From: Acidobacteriota bacterium
GTDB taxonomy: Bacteria > Acidobacteriota > Terriglobia > Terriglobales > Acidobacteriaceae
DNA: 64,000 nucleotides
Assembly: GCA_013289685.1 (NCBI GenBank)
Contig: JABCZL010000005.1
Coordinates: 186,001 to 250,000, forward strand
Direction: 5' to 3'
Below the pieces are notes generated by a model. That model was not told where the DNA came from. It made no database searches and saw only the letters and a program-made list of their open reading frames with translations. The position numbers were made by a program, and so were the translations under genes. This document shows positions 26,497 through 34,779 of the stretch, piece after piece. Within the stretch, counting starts at the first letter, position 1. Each line of letters opens with the position of its first letter.

Positions 26497-26575
26497 TTTG
26501 CGATTTACGATTGTGCGATTTAGCGATTTGCAAGCCTGAGCTACTAATCACTCAATCGCGGAATGACCCAATCTC

Positions 26576-27331
26576 TCAATTCTCCATTGCCGCATTCACA
26601 TCTCTTACTAGATTTCTGATGTAGTTGCGGCGATTCAGTACGTCCACCAGCTTGCCGGACACACGCTGTCGGTCTGTGGTGCTCGCATCCGGACCGCGGT
26701 CGATCAAGCCATCCCACTCTTTCCAGTAGGTCTGCAGTTCCCGCAGGAGTGCTTCGTGCTTGGCTTCGAGAGACAGCTTTGCCTTGCCGATTTCTTCGAA
26801 GAGCGCGGGATCGTCATCGCCCATCTTCTTGTTCATGCGCAGTTCTTCGAGATGCAGGTTCAGCTCGAAGACTTCTTCGAGCAAGTCTGGCGGAACGATC
26901 TGCTTCTTGAGTTCTCCCGTGGCGCGAGCCTGCTCGGTCGCACTCTTGGACTGCTCTTCCAACAGCACACCTTCCAGGTGCAGAAGATATTCCGTGCGCT
27001 TGATGGGATCGCGCAGGGTGCGGTAGGCGTCGTTGAGCAAAGAGCTCTGTTCCAGGCTCCATTCCTGCTCCTGGCTGCCGGCGCGGGCGTTTAGATCGGG
27101 ATGAAGTTTGCGGCTCAGTTCGTAGAAGCTTTTCTCCAAGGCTGCGACATCGAGGCTGAGCCTGGGCGGCAGGCCGAAGAATGAGAAATAGTCGACCGGA
27201 ACCGGAGGCTGCACTTTGCCGCAGGATTCGCAGAAGTGCGCGGCGCGCATGGATCCGCACGACCAGCAGGAGAGAGTATCCTCCGGCAGAGGCTTCGGGC
27301 TGATCGCGGTAAGTGCTGACTTTGTTGTCAC
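26576..27331 (-). CDS. hscB: HscB co-chaperone with N-terminal zinc ribbon
   Basis: A 251-aa J-protein. The start is GTG at 27331, with AGAGGA upstream; a longer frame to 27493 overlaps iscA and is not protein-like. Residues 22-38 hold CWSCGSMRAAHFCESCG, a four-Cys zinc ribbon also known from eukaryotic HSC20 but absent in E. coli HscB. The J domain (about 47-120) has YFSFFGLPPRLSLD and the HPD tripeptide in KLHPDLN. The C-terminal helices, which bind IscU, follow. It recruits IscU to HscA. Confidence 0.92.
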   Translation of the reverse strand: MTTKSALTAISPKPLPEDTLSCWSCGSMRAAHFCESCGKVQPPVPVDYFSFFGLPPRLSLDVAALEKSFYELSRKLHPDLNARAGSQEQEWSLEQSSLLNDAYRTLRDPIKRTEYLLHLEGVLLEEQSKSATEQARATGELKKQIVPPDLLEEVFELNLHLEELRMNKKMGDDDPALFEEIGKAKLSLEAKHEALLRELQTYWKEWDGLIDRGPDASTTDRQRVSGKLVDVLNRRNYIRNLVRDVNAAMEN

Positions 27332-27470
27332 TTTTCGTTCCTCTTCCTCACACTCACACACGCAAGCTGGAGCCTTTTGCCGACGCGAAATGTTCGGTGG
27401 CGCAGGCGTTTGGCGGACAGAGCCTGCCCTGAGCGAAGTCGAAGGGAGTGTCCGCCACACAAACCCCATC

Positions 27471-27848
27471 TCAGGCGGAGAACGAAGTTCCACAGCCGCA
27501 CGACTTCGATGCCTGGGGATTCACGAATACGAAACCCTGTTGCATCAGCGTTTCCTGATAGTCCAGGGTCATGCCGTGCAGGTAGATAAAGGACTTCGGA
27601 TCCACGAAAACGCGCACGTCGCTGAACTGGAAGATGCGGTCGCGCTCGCGCGGCTGCGTGTCGAACCGGACGTTGTAACTCAGACCCGAACACCCGCCGC
27701 CCTGCACGCCGAGCCGCAAGCCGCCCTGCTCGGGTGAAACGCCTTCCTTGGCCATGGCGATGCGGACTTTGGCCAGGGCTTTCTCGGTGACGAGAATACC
27801 TTTGGCCGGCGCCTGCGCGGGTTGTGCGTTTTCGGTTGCCGTTGTCAT
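27471..27848 (-). CDS. iscA: A-type Fe-S carrier (IscA/ErpA)
   Basis: A 125-aa HesB-like protein with the three family cysteines in GGGCSGLSY and SCGCGTSF. GILVTEKALAKVRI begins the fold. It probably carries clusters or iron from IscU to target proteins. It lies between iscU and hscB in the operon. The first 15 residues are a Gln/Ala/Pro-rich leader. It could equally be called ErpA; position in the operon favours IscA. Confidence 0.93.
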   Translation of the reverse strand: MTTATENAQPAQAPAKGILVTEKALAKVRIAMAKEGVSPEQGGLRLGVQGGGCSGLSYNVRFDTQPRERDRIFQFSDVRVFVDPKSFIYLHGMTLDYQETLMQQGFVFVNPQASKSCGCGTSFSA

Positions 27849-27869
27849 CGATCTTAAATGCGTCCTCAG

Positions 27870-27993
27870 CGGCTAAAGCCGTCGAGATTCGTGGTCCTCT
27901 TTAGGCGCGGCTTAAAGCCGCGCCCTTTCAAAGCGCCACCGGGGCTAAAGCCCCGACTGATTTCACCGACTCTACGCGGCGCTAAAGCGCCGC
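27870..27993. repeat. cluster of four TAAA-loop hairpins between iscU and iscA
   Basis: Four inverted repeats occur in 124 bp: 27870-27881 (CGGC/GCCG), 27904-27924 (GGCGCGGC/GCCGCGCC, TTAAA loop), 27940-27955 (CGGGGC/GCCCCG) and 27976-27993 (GCGGCGC/GCGCCGC). Stem sequences differ but always pair, and the loop is always TAAA. Selection for an RNA or DNA hairpin is the simplest reading. Confidence 0.85.
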
Positions 27994-28010
27994 TCTTCCA
28001 CTCGCTTCCA

Positions 28011-28424
28011 CTACTTCGCTTCGGCAGCGACGGGGGTGGTGGCTTCCTGCTTCTTCTTCCAGTCACCGATCGCGGCGCGGATCGCGTCCTCGGCCAGCAC
28101 CGAACAATGGATCTTCACGGGAGGAAGCGAGAGCTCCTTCACGATGTCCATGTTCTTGATGGCGAGGGCTTCGTCAACGGTCTTGCCCTTGACCCACTCG
28201 GTGGCGAGCGAGGACGAGGCGATGGCGGAGCCGCAGCCGAAGGTCTTGAACTTGGCGTCTTCAATGACGTTGGTTTCGCGGTTGACCTTGATCTGCAGCT
28301 TCATGACGTCGCCGCACTCGGGCGCGCCGACCAGTCCGGTGCCCACGTCGGTGCTCGCTTTGTCCATGGAGCCGACGTTGCGGGGGTGGTTGTAGTGATC
28401 GATAACCTTGTCGCTGTATGACAT
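28011..28424 (-). CDS. iscU: Fe-S cluster scaffold IscU
   Basis: A 137-aa scaffold protein, MSYSDKVIDHYNHPRNVGSMD. It carries the three cluster-ligand cysteines in GAPECGDVM, TFGCGSAIASSS and IHCSVLAEDAI. The HscA-recognition motif LPPVK precedes the third Cys, as in E. coli IscU. A short Ala/Thr/Pro-rich C-terminal tail is extra. It receives sulfur from IscS and builds [2Fe-2S]/[4Fe-4S] clusters. Confidence 0.97.
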   Translation of the reverse strand: MSYSDKVIDHYNHPRNVGSMDKASTDVGTGLVGAPECGDVMKLQIKVNRETNVIEDAKFKTFGCGSAIASSSLATEWVKGKTVDEALAIKNMDIVKELSLPPVKIHCSVLAEDAIRAAIGDWKKKQEATTPVAAEAK

Positions 28425-28452
28425 GTTTTTCTCCTAAGCTTTGATTGCCTCA

Positions 28453-28507
28453 GGGGCTAAAGCCCCAACCAAAATCGGCCTGTCTGCGGCAGGGCTAAAG
28501 CCGTGCC
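28453..28507. repeat. two more TAAA-loop hairpins between iscS and iscU
   Basis: GGGGC-TAAA-GCCCC at 28453-28466 and an imperfect hairpin at 28488-28507 (GGCAGGGC/GCCGTGCC around TAAA, one mismatch). They belong to the same family as the cluster at 27870-27993 and the hairpin after galT. Confidence 0.8.
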
Positions 28508-28532
28508 CTGATACGAACCCTCGTGACAAATT

Positions 28533-29816
28533 TCAGTGTGCTTCTCCTGCCCACTTGACGTCTTTCAGGTTGATGCCTTCCTTGGCCATTTCGTAGAGCG
28601 GAGACAGTTCACGCAGGCGCTCGACGGTTTCGATGACGCGATCGGCGACATAGTCGACCTCGGCCTCGGTGTTGAAGCGGCCGATGCCGAAGCGAATCGA
28701 GCTGTGCGCCAGGTCGTCGCCGGTTCCAAGCGCCTTCAATACATACGATGGCTCGAGCGTCGCAGAGGTGCAGGCCGAACCGCTGGAAACCGCGATGTCG
28801 TTGATGCCCATCAGGAGCGACTCGCCTTCCACGTACGCGAAGCTGATGTTTAAGTTGCCGGGCAGACGATGCTCGGTCGAGCCGTTGATGTAGGCCTCGT
28901 CGAGACGGTTCATAATGCGGTCACGCAGACGATTGCGCAGGCCGGCCAGCGTACAGGACTCTTTCGGCATTTCTTCTTGCGCCAGGGCACAGGCCTTGCC
29001 CAGCCCGACGATTCCGGGGACGTTCAAAGTGCCGGAGCGCATGCCGCGCTCGTGGCCACCGCCATCGATGATGGCGGAAATCTGCACGCGCGGATTTTTG
29101 CGCCGCACGTACAATGCGCCAACGCCCTTGGGGCCATACATTTTATGGCCGGAGATGGAAGCCAGGTCGATGTTCTGCTTGTTCACATCCATCGGAACTT
29201 TGCCGACGTACTGGGTCGCGTCGGTATGGAAAATCACGCCGCGCTCGTGACAGAGCTTGCCAATCTCGGCCACCGGCTGCAACACACCGATTTCGTTGTT
29301 GGCCGCCATGATGGTGACCAGGATGGTCTTGTCGTCCATGGCGCGCTTCAGGTCGTCGAGATCGATCAGGCCGTCTTTCTGGACCGGCATGTAGGTGACG
29401 CGGTAGCCATATTTCTCCAGGCGCTTGCAGGTATCGAGCACGGCCTTGTGCTCGGTGACCGCGGTGATGATGTGGTTGCCCTTCTCGCGGTACATCTCGG
29501 CGACGCCCTTGATGGCGAGGTTGTCGCTCTCGGTGGCACCGGAGGTGAAGATAATCTCTTTGGTTGTGGCGCCGACCAGTTTGGCGATGCGCTCGCGAGC
29601 AGTCTCCACGCCCTCTTCGGCAGCCCACCCGAAGGAGTGATTGCGGCTGGCCGAGTTGCCGAACTTCTCCATGAAGTAGGGCAGTATCTCTTCCAACACC
29701 CGCGGATCCATGGGGGTGGTGGCGTGGTTATCCATGTAAATGGGCAGCTTCACACCCTTGGGGTCGGAGTGGTGCGCCTGCGTGCTTGCCTGGGGGATCT
29801 TGACGTCCGTGCTCAT
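28533..29816 (-). CDS. iscS: cysteine desulfurase IscS
   Basis: A 427-aa class V aminotransferase-fold enzyme. PLP-binding Lys is in [12 protein letters not shown]. The catalytic Cys loop is [14 protein letters not shown], the long loop typical of IscS (group I). The N-terminus [16 protein letters not shown] is diagnostic, preceded by a roughly 24-residue extension. It removes sulfur from L-cysteine as persulfide for IscU and for tRNA thiolation. First structural gene after iscR, 55 bp gap. Confidence 0.97.
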   Translation of the reverse strand: MSTDVKIPQASTQAHHSDPKGVKLPIYMDNHATTPMDPRVLEEILPYFMEKFGNSASRNHSFGWAAEEGVETARERIAKLVGATTKEIIFTSGATESDNLAIKGVAEMYREKGNHIITAVTEHKAVLDTCKRLEKYGYRVTYMPVQKDGLIDLDDLKRAMDDKTILVTIMAANNEIGVLQPVAEIGKLCHERGVIFHTDATQYVGKVPMDVNKQNIDLASISGHKMYGPKGVGALYVRRKNPRVQISAIIDGGGHERGMRSGTLNVPGIVGLGKACALAQEEMPKESCTLAGLRNRLRDRIMNRLDEAYINGSTEHRLPGNLNISFAYVEGESLLMGINDIAVSSGSACTSATLEPSYVLKALGTGDDLAHSSIRFGIGRFNTEAEVDYVADRVIETVERLRELSPLYEMAKEGINLKDVKWAGEAH

Positions 29817-29871
29817 TGATTGCCTCTCCTACTTTGTTAATCTCTTTGATGAATCTGTTGCCTGCTACGCT

Positions 29872-30330
29872 TCAGCTGATCGTCACCAATTCAACTACCT
29901 TGGGAGCCTCGCTCCCGGCTTCTTCCGGTTCTTCGCGCATGTGCGAAATCTTGATGCGCTTCAGTACCGCTTCGATGCTGTCGTTCACCTTGCGCAACGG
30001 TTCGCGGATGTTGCAGCGGTCACTTTGGTCGCACTCGCCGCGCACCGTAATGCACGAGGTGATGAACAGAGGACCATCAATAGCCTGAATCACCTCGAAG
30101 GCCGAAATCGTGTGCGCGGCTCGCGCCAGCGTGTATCCACCGTTGGTGCCGTGCTGCGAGTTCAACAATCCCGCCTTGGCCAGCCGTTGGAGAATCTTCG
30201 CCAGAGCCTCGGGCGGAATGCCGTAGGCATCGGCCACATCCTTAGCGCTGCGCGAGCCTCCGATGGGGTGTTCGGCGAGATGCTTCATCGCCATCAGAGC
30301 GTAGTCGGCCTTCTTGGTAAGCTTCAGCAC
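29872..30330 (-). CDS. iscR: Rrf2-family regulator IscR
   Basis: A 152-aa winged-helix regulator (MLKLTKKADYALMAM, SAKDVADAYGIPPEALAKILQRLAKAGLL, GTNGGYTLAR). Three cysteines in C-x6-C-x5-C near residues 92-106 (CITVRGECDQSDRC) are the expected [2Fe-2S] ligands, close to the C-x5-C-x5-C of E. coli. It should repress the isc operon when its cluster is loaded. It starts at GTG (30330), with AGGA 11 nt upstream. A candidate promoter on the minus strand (TTGCTC, 18-bp spacer, TAGAAT, near 30415-30445) lies just upstream. Confidence 0.93.
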   Translation of the reverse strand: MLKLTKKADYALMAMKHLAEHPIGGSRSAKDVADAYGIPPEALAKILQRLAKAGLLNSQHGTNGGYTLARAAHTISAFEVIQAIDGPLFITSCITVRGECDQSDRCNIREPLRKVNDSIEAVLKRIKISHMREEPEEAGSEAPKVVELVTIS

Positions 30331-30702
30331 TCTTTAATTCCTGCGTAAAAGTCCTGTGAAAAAGCCGAGGGATCGAGCCGGGTTTGAAATCCGACCTTTT
30401 CCGTCGTAATTCATTCTACGTCATATCGTCAGAATCGAGCAAGTCCATGCAGGCAGCGGTTAGAAAATTAGCTTTAGCGGTAAGTATCGACAAGTGAATG
30501 GGTTATGGTTATACGATGATTTTAGTCGGAATTTCGAGGCGGGGAGATCGATGGGGATTCCGAGGGACGGATCAAGCTCTGTTACGAATTTACGACAGCG
30601 CAACGACAGGGGGCTTGACAACCGGCGAAGCGGGTCTAAAATACCGGGAAATTCCGGCAAGAACCGCCTTCCCATCAGTTTCATTGGGGATCCTCCGGAT
30701 TT
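30331..30702. other. 372-bp divergent promoter region
   Basis: No gene. It separates the leftward isc operon from the rightward zinc-ribbon gene and should contain both promoters; the right-hand one is clear at 30615-30642. No IscR-type binding site could be identified with confidence. Confidence 0.5.
30615..30642 (+). promoter_or_regulatory. strong sigma-70 type promoter
   Basis: TTGACA (30615-30620), a 16-bp spacer and TAAAAT (30637-30642) lie about 50 bp ahead of the small zinc-ribbon gene. Both hexamers are near consensus, the clearest promoter in the window. Confidence 0.65.
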
Positions 30703-30894
30703 ATGACCTCAAAGCCGCCCGCTCCTCCTCCAAGTCGTGATATGAAGCAGCCTTGCAAGCACCCCCGTGTTCAGATCGTCAGCCGGGACGAGGATTCTGA
30801 GTTCGTCGAGTGTAAGGAGTGCGGCGAGATCTTCGAATCCAGCGAATTCAAAGACATGAACATTGAAGAGCGCACCCAGGAAAGCGAGATCTGA
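30703..30894 (+). CDS. small zinc-ribbon-like protein
   Basis: A 63-aa protein with CKHP near residue 18 and CKECGE near residue 37, a C-x-H / C-x2-C arrangement that could bind one zinc. The rest is acidic (EFKDMNIEERTQESEI). An alternative ATG at 30742 would give 50 aa and keep all the cysteines. It has a strong promoter upstream. Function unknown. Confidence 0.65.
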   Translation: MTSKPPAPPPSRDMKQPCKHPRVQIVSRDEDSEFVECKECGEIFESSEFKDMNIEERTQESEI

Positions 30895-31015
30895 TTTTCC
30901 TGCTCGCGGCCGGGTGACGGAAGTAATCGCGGCAAACGGTTTCGGCTTGGACGGTCCGAAAATCGTCTGCTACTGTCGCACCCGGGGGCGTGTGGGTGCG
31001 GGCCTCCGTTTTCCT

Positions 31016-31405
31016 ATGTCCATGGTGGCTTTAGTCGTCGACGACTCCATGCTGATCCGCTATACCGTGTGCCGCTTTCTGGAGCAGCGCGGATTTGCGG
31101 TTGAGTCTGCCACCAATGGCGCAGAGGCTCTGGAAGTTCTCTCCCGCGTGCGGCCGGCATTGGTGGTGACCGACATGCAGATGCCGAAGATGTCGGGAAC
31201 GGAATTGATTACGGCGCTTAAGAGCAAACCGGAGACAGCGGGCATTCCAATCATCATTGTTGCGGGCCGGGCGAGTGGCTTCGACCAGTCGGAAAAGCGC
31301 GCCAACTTTGCCATCTATAAAGACATCGATATCGAAGCGCAGTTGGGCAAGGCGCTGGATGCGGTGTCGGGCAAAGCGGGGCGCGGGCAGGCGGCAGGGA
31401 AATAA
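31016..31405 (+). CDS. single-domain response regulator
   Basis: A 129-aa receiver domain with ALVVDDSMLIRYTVCRFLEQRGF, phosphoacceptor Asp in ALVVTDMQMPKMSG and a Lys in FAIYKDID in place of the usual KP turn. It has no output domain, so it probably passes phosphate or binds partners (CheY/Spo0F-like). The ATG at 31016 is preferred to an upstream frame. The C-terminus is rich in Gly/Lys/Ala. No kinase lies next to it. Confidence 0.85.
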   Translation: MSMVALVVDDSMLIRYTVCRFLEQRGFAVESATNGAEALEVLSRVRPALVVTDMQMPKMSGTELITALKSKPETAGIPIIIVAGRASGFDQSEKRANFAIYKDIDIEAQLGKALDAVSGKAGRGQAAGK

Positions 31406-31427
31406 TTCGGCGCGCGCTGCACGAACC

Positions 31428-32573
31428 TTAGCGTAGCGCCAGTCCGGCCTCGGCGGAAAAATCCATCGCAGCAAAATCTTTCAGCAAAAACTTGGGATAG
31501 GCCGCGGCGGCGATCATCGCGGCGTTGTCGGTCGATAGCGGACGCGAGGGGAAATACACGGGCAGGCCGATTTTTGCGGCCTCGCGTTCGAAACGCAGAC
31601 GCAATTTATTGTTCGCCGCCACTCCGCCGGTTACAAACAAAGTGGCGACCTGGTACTCTCGCGCGGCCGCTAGAGTCTTACGAGTCAAGTCCGCGACCAT
31701 GGCCCACTGAAATGACGCTACCAAGTCAAGAACGCGCTTGTCGCATCGCGCGAGACAGTCCTCTAACGTTGGGCGGCTGATCTTTGCCAGGTCGGCTCGT
31801 CGCGCTTCAATCGCCGCCCGCATATCGTTTTTCTCGACATAGCGCAGGGCCGCCGTTTTAATTCCGCTGTAGGAGAAATCGAATTGAGGCTTGGAGTCCA
31901 GGGGCTTTCCGCGATCGTTGCGGTCGCGATGCCGCATGGCGGAAACGGGAAATTTTACAGCTTGAGGATTGCCGTAAGCAGCGAGGTGGCTGATCACCGG
32001 GCCTCCGGGATATCCCAGTCCCAGAAGCTTGGCGACTTTGTCGAAGGCTTCTCCGGCGGCGTCGTCGCGGGTGTGGCCGATGTTCTCGTAGGTCCAGGCA
32101 TCATCTTTTTCGGCGGCTAGATAGAGATGCGTGTGTCCGCCGGAAACGACCAGGGCCAGCACGGGGAATTGCAGATCGTGGTTGCCCTTCTGGCGCTCCT
32201 CCAGCAACACAGAATGAATGTGGCCTTCGAGATGGTTGACGGCAATCAGCGGCTTGTCGAGGGCGAAGGCCAGCGCTTTGGCGTAGCTGATGCCGACCAG
32301 CAATGCTCCGGCGAGGCCGGGACCCTGGGTGACGGCGATGGCGTCGACGGAGTTGTAAGTGTGCTGGGCTTCGGCCAGCGCCTGGCGCACAACGGGCACG
32401 ATGGCGCGGAGATGCTCCCGCGAGGCCAGTTCAGGCACGACGCCGCCGTAGGGCTGGTGGGTCGCGATCTGCGAGGCCACGACATTGGAGACGACTTGCT
32501 CGCCCGAACGCACCACGGCCGCGGCGGTTTCGTCGCAGGAGCTTTCGATGCCGAGGATGAAGGCCGAGGGCAT
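31428..32573 (-). CDS. tsaD: tRNA threonylcarbamoyladenosine synthase TsaD
   Basis: A 381-aa ASKHA protein: ILGIESSCDETAAAVV, metal-binding HLEGH (VNHLEGHIHS), ALVVSGGHTHL, and the C-terminal VTGGVAANNKLR plus STDNAAMIA. With TsaB/E and TsaC it makes the universal t6A37 modification on ANN-reading tRNAs. The length is slightly above the usual 340 aa because of an insert before FDFSYSGIKTA. It ends convergently 22 bp from the response regulator. Confidence 0.96.
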   Translation of the reverse strand: MPSAFILGIESSCDETAAAVVRSGEQVVSNVVASQIATHQPYGGVVPELASREHLRAIVPVVRQALAEAQHTYNSVDAIAVTQGPGLAGALLVGISYAKALAFALDKPLIAVNHLEGHIHSVLLEERQKGNHDLQFPVLALVVSGGHTHLYLAAEKDDAWTYENIGHTRDDAAGEAFDKVAKLLGLGYPGGPVISHLAAYGNPQAVKFPVSAMRHRDRNDRGKPLDSKPQFDFSYSGIKTAALRYVEKNDMRAAIEARRADLAKISRPTLEDCLARCDKRVLDLVASFQWAMVADLTRKTLAAAREYQVATLFVTGGVAANNKLRLRFEREAAKIGLPVYFPSRPLSTDNAAMIAAAAYPKFLLKDFAAMDFSAEAGLALR

Positions 32574-32671
32574 GTTGCTCGATTTTAGGGTTTCCGAAGC
32601 CTGACTGCAAAGTCAAACGCCCCACCCTAGCCGCAAAAAACGCGGCTAGATGGGCCGCCCGCACCTTTCGC

Positions 32672-34534
32672 CTACTCCAATAGAATTTCGTCGATCTCGA
32701 AGTCGAACTTGCCGGGGGCAGGGCCGCCGACGAAAAGGATGGCGGAGATGTCGTGGCCGTCGGTGCCGTTGAAGGCGGAGAAGGGAATGCTGGTCTTTTT
32801 CCATTCGCTTCCCGCGGTAAAGGCTTGCTGCGCGGGGATGCGGCCGCCGCTCGCGGTGAAGAAGAGCACGCGGTAGGTCTGGCCGTCGCCTTTAGCGAAG
32901 AATGAAATGCTTTTCTTCGAGGACAGATCCACGGGGACGAACGGCTGCGACCCTGGGGACCACATCACGCCCGCCCAGGCGTAGGGAAGTCCGCCGTCGA
33001 TCAGGCCTGAGATATCGAGGGCGTGTTTTGTGCCGTTGGCGCCGCCATCGACTACTTTCATGTCTCCGGTGGATTTGCCGCCTGCGATGCTGTCGGTCGA
33101 AAGCATCCATGCCGTGCCGAACTTGGCGTTGGCCGTGCCGTCGTCGAAGTCGCTGATCAGTCCCGGCGCGGAGTCTGCGGGCGGCGCGGCTTTCGCAGCT
33201 TCCTGCTTTGCCTTCTCGAGAGTCGCGCGGTAGCTTGCCCGATCATCTTCGACTCCCAGCTTCCAAACGGAAACGATGTCGCGGGTTGCCATGATGTCCT
33301 GCGTGGGATCGCCCTTGACCAGAAGCAGATCCGCGCGCTTGCCGGGAGCGATCACGCCGCGGTCACCGAGATGGAATGCTGCGGCGGGAACCGAAGTGGC
33401 CGAAGCCAGCGCTTCCGACGGGGTGAGACCCGAACGTACCAGCAATTCCAGTTCGCGGTGGATGCTGGCGCCGTGCGAAGTCCCGGAATTCGGCGAGTCG
33501 GTCCCCGCGAGTACGGGCACGTGCGCGGCTTTCAATTGAGCGACCGTCTGCTCGGCATATTTCTCGCTGAGCCCGGTCGGAGATTTCGGAAACGAACGCT
33601 TCAGATTGCCGATGTCGTCACCGGTAAGGTAGGGCGCAAGGCGCGAATCCGTCGTGAGCGATTCGCCGCTGGCCAGGCCGTCCACACCTTCGAGCACAGT
33701 GAGCGTAGGCACGATAAACACGTGATGCGCCGCGGCCAGGCTCGCGAAGTCCGGGCTGGGCGGGGAGTCGCTGAACAGATGAGCGAGTCCGTCGGCTCCC
33801 GCGTTGATCACGTCGCGGGCATCCTGCTGCCGGGCGATGTGGACTACGACCAGCTTCCCACGTTTGTGAGCCGCATCGATCAAGGCCTTCACGGTGTCCA
33901 TGCTGAGCGTGGGCCGGTGGCTGCCATAGGCGCTGGCGTCATCGACGATGATTTTGACGTAGTCCGATCCTTCGGCAATGCGGGCGTCGACCCAGGCTTG
34001 CGCTTCCGACGGCGACGTGAGCGTCGGGACTGGAACGCCATATTCTGTGCCGTGGCCTCCCGGCGCGGTGGCCAGAGACCCGGCAGAAAATAGGTCCGCC
34101 TGGTCGAGATCCTTGCCCTCGGCTTGTGCTTTTTTGGTCGGTTGCATGAAGTTCAGGCTGGTGAACATGTCGAGCTCGGTGGTGACGCCGAAAATCTCCG
34201 CTTCCTTGAGCGCGTCGCCCCAGGCGTGGGTGTGAGAATCGATCAGGCCGGGGAGGAGAGTGTCGCCGGAGGCGTCAATCGACTTCAGGTTCGATGGAAC
34301 TTTGAGAGTCTTGCCGATAGCCTTGATCTTGCCGCTTTCCACCCAGACGTCGCTATGTGGAAGCACGTTGCGGCCATCGAACACGCGGGCGCCGCGGATT
34401 ACAAAGCTGTTGCTCTGGTCATCACTAGTACGTGAATGGTCTTGGTCGGCAAGGATGATGGCCGGTGCCGACAGCAAAAGAAAGAATGCCATCCAGCCAA
34501 AAACCCTGAGGGTTGCGGCGAATTTAGATTTCAT
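32672..34534 (-). CDS. secreted amidohydrolase with CIA30-like C-terminal domain
   Basis: A 620-aa protein starting at ATG 34534 (GGAGAAGAAAAC before it) with a signal peptide. Residues about 45-450 are a metal-dependent amidohydrolase barrel of the imidazolonepropionase-like group: GLIDSHTHAWGD, VVHIARQQDA, GLAHLFSD, LAGTDSPNSG. Residues about 460-620 match a CIA30/galactose-binding-like beta-sandwich (DFDDGTANAKFG, SISFFAKGDG, DFEIDEILLE). Fusions of this type are secreted in Acidobacteria and Bacteroidetes; the substrate is unknown. Confidence 0.88.
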   Translation of the reverse strand: MKSKFAATLRVFGWMAFFLLLSAPAIILADQDHSRTSDDQSNSFVIRGARVFDGRNVLPHSDVWVESGKIKAIGKTLKVPSNLKSIDASGDTLLPGLIDSHTHAWGDALKEAEIFGVTTELDMFTSLNFMQPTKKAQAEGKDLDQADLFSAGSLATAPGGHGTEYGVPVPTLTSPSEAQAWVDARIAEGSDYVKIIVDDASAYGSHRPTLSMDTVKALIDAAHKRGKLVVVHIARQQDARDVINAGADGLAHLFSDSPPSPDFASLAAAHHVFIVPTLTVLEGVDGLASGESLTTDSRLAPYLTGDDIGNLKRSFPKSPTGLSEKYAEQTVAQLKAAHVPVLAGTDSPNSGTSHGASIHRELELLVRSGLTPSEALASATSVPAAAFHLGDRGVIAPGKRADLLLVKGDPTQDIMATRDIVSVWKLGVEDDRASYRATLEKAKQEAAKAAPPADSAPGLISDFDDGTANAKFGTAWMLSTDSIAGGKSTGDMKVVDGGANGTKHALDISGLIDGGLPYAWAGVMWSPGSQPFVPVDLSSKKSISFFAKGDGQTYRVLFFTASGGRIPAQQAFTAGSEWKKTSIPFSAFNGTDGHDISAILFVGGPAPGKFDFEIDEILLE

Positions 34535-34663
34535 GTTTTCTTCTCCGTAATGTGCGCGCCGATTTCGCGCACTGCCTGGCAGGTTCCGCTGTCGGATTTC
34601 AGCCTGCCCGATGATCCTGTATGGCGATTGCATCCACCAGTACAAACCGTCACGTGGCCGGCG

Positions 34664-34734
34664 TGACAAGTGTCATGTATGTAAAGCATGCTTGACATAT
34701 CGTAATGTAAAGCGCGCTTGACATTCCTGTCAAG
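34664..34734. promoter_or_regulatory. nested operator array between amidohydrolase and cca
   Basis: Two direct copies of GTAAAGC-NN-GCTTGAC (34681-34696 and 34707-34722, 26 bp apart) are each near-palindromic. Flanking them are TGACA-AG-TGTCA (34664-34675) and CTTGACA-TTCC-TGTCAAG (34717-34734). Both copies contain a TTGACA hexamer. This is the layout of a repressor binding cooperatively over promoters for the divergent genes. The regulator is not encoded nearby. Confidence 0.65.
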
Positions 34735-34779
34735 GGATTTCTTGCAGGGGGCGAGCGGTATGATGGAAGCGGCGGGACC

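Noticed and set aside
27332-27493. N-terminal extension of HscB
   Set aside because: It overlaps iscA and includes an interspersed TCGACTTCGCTCAGGGC-type repeat; the GTG at 27331 has a ribosome binding site.
28869-29819. 316-aa open frame antisense to iscS
   Set aside because: iscS is unambiguous on the minus strand; the antisense product shows no motif.
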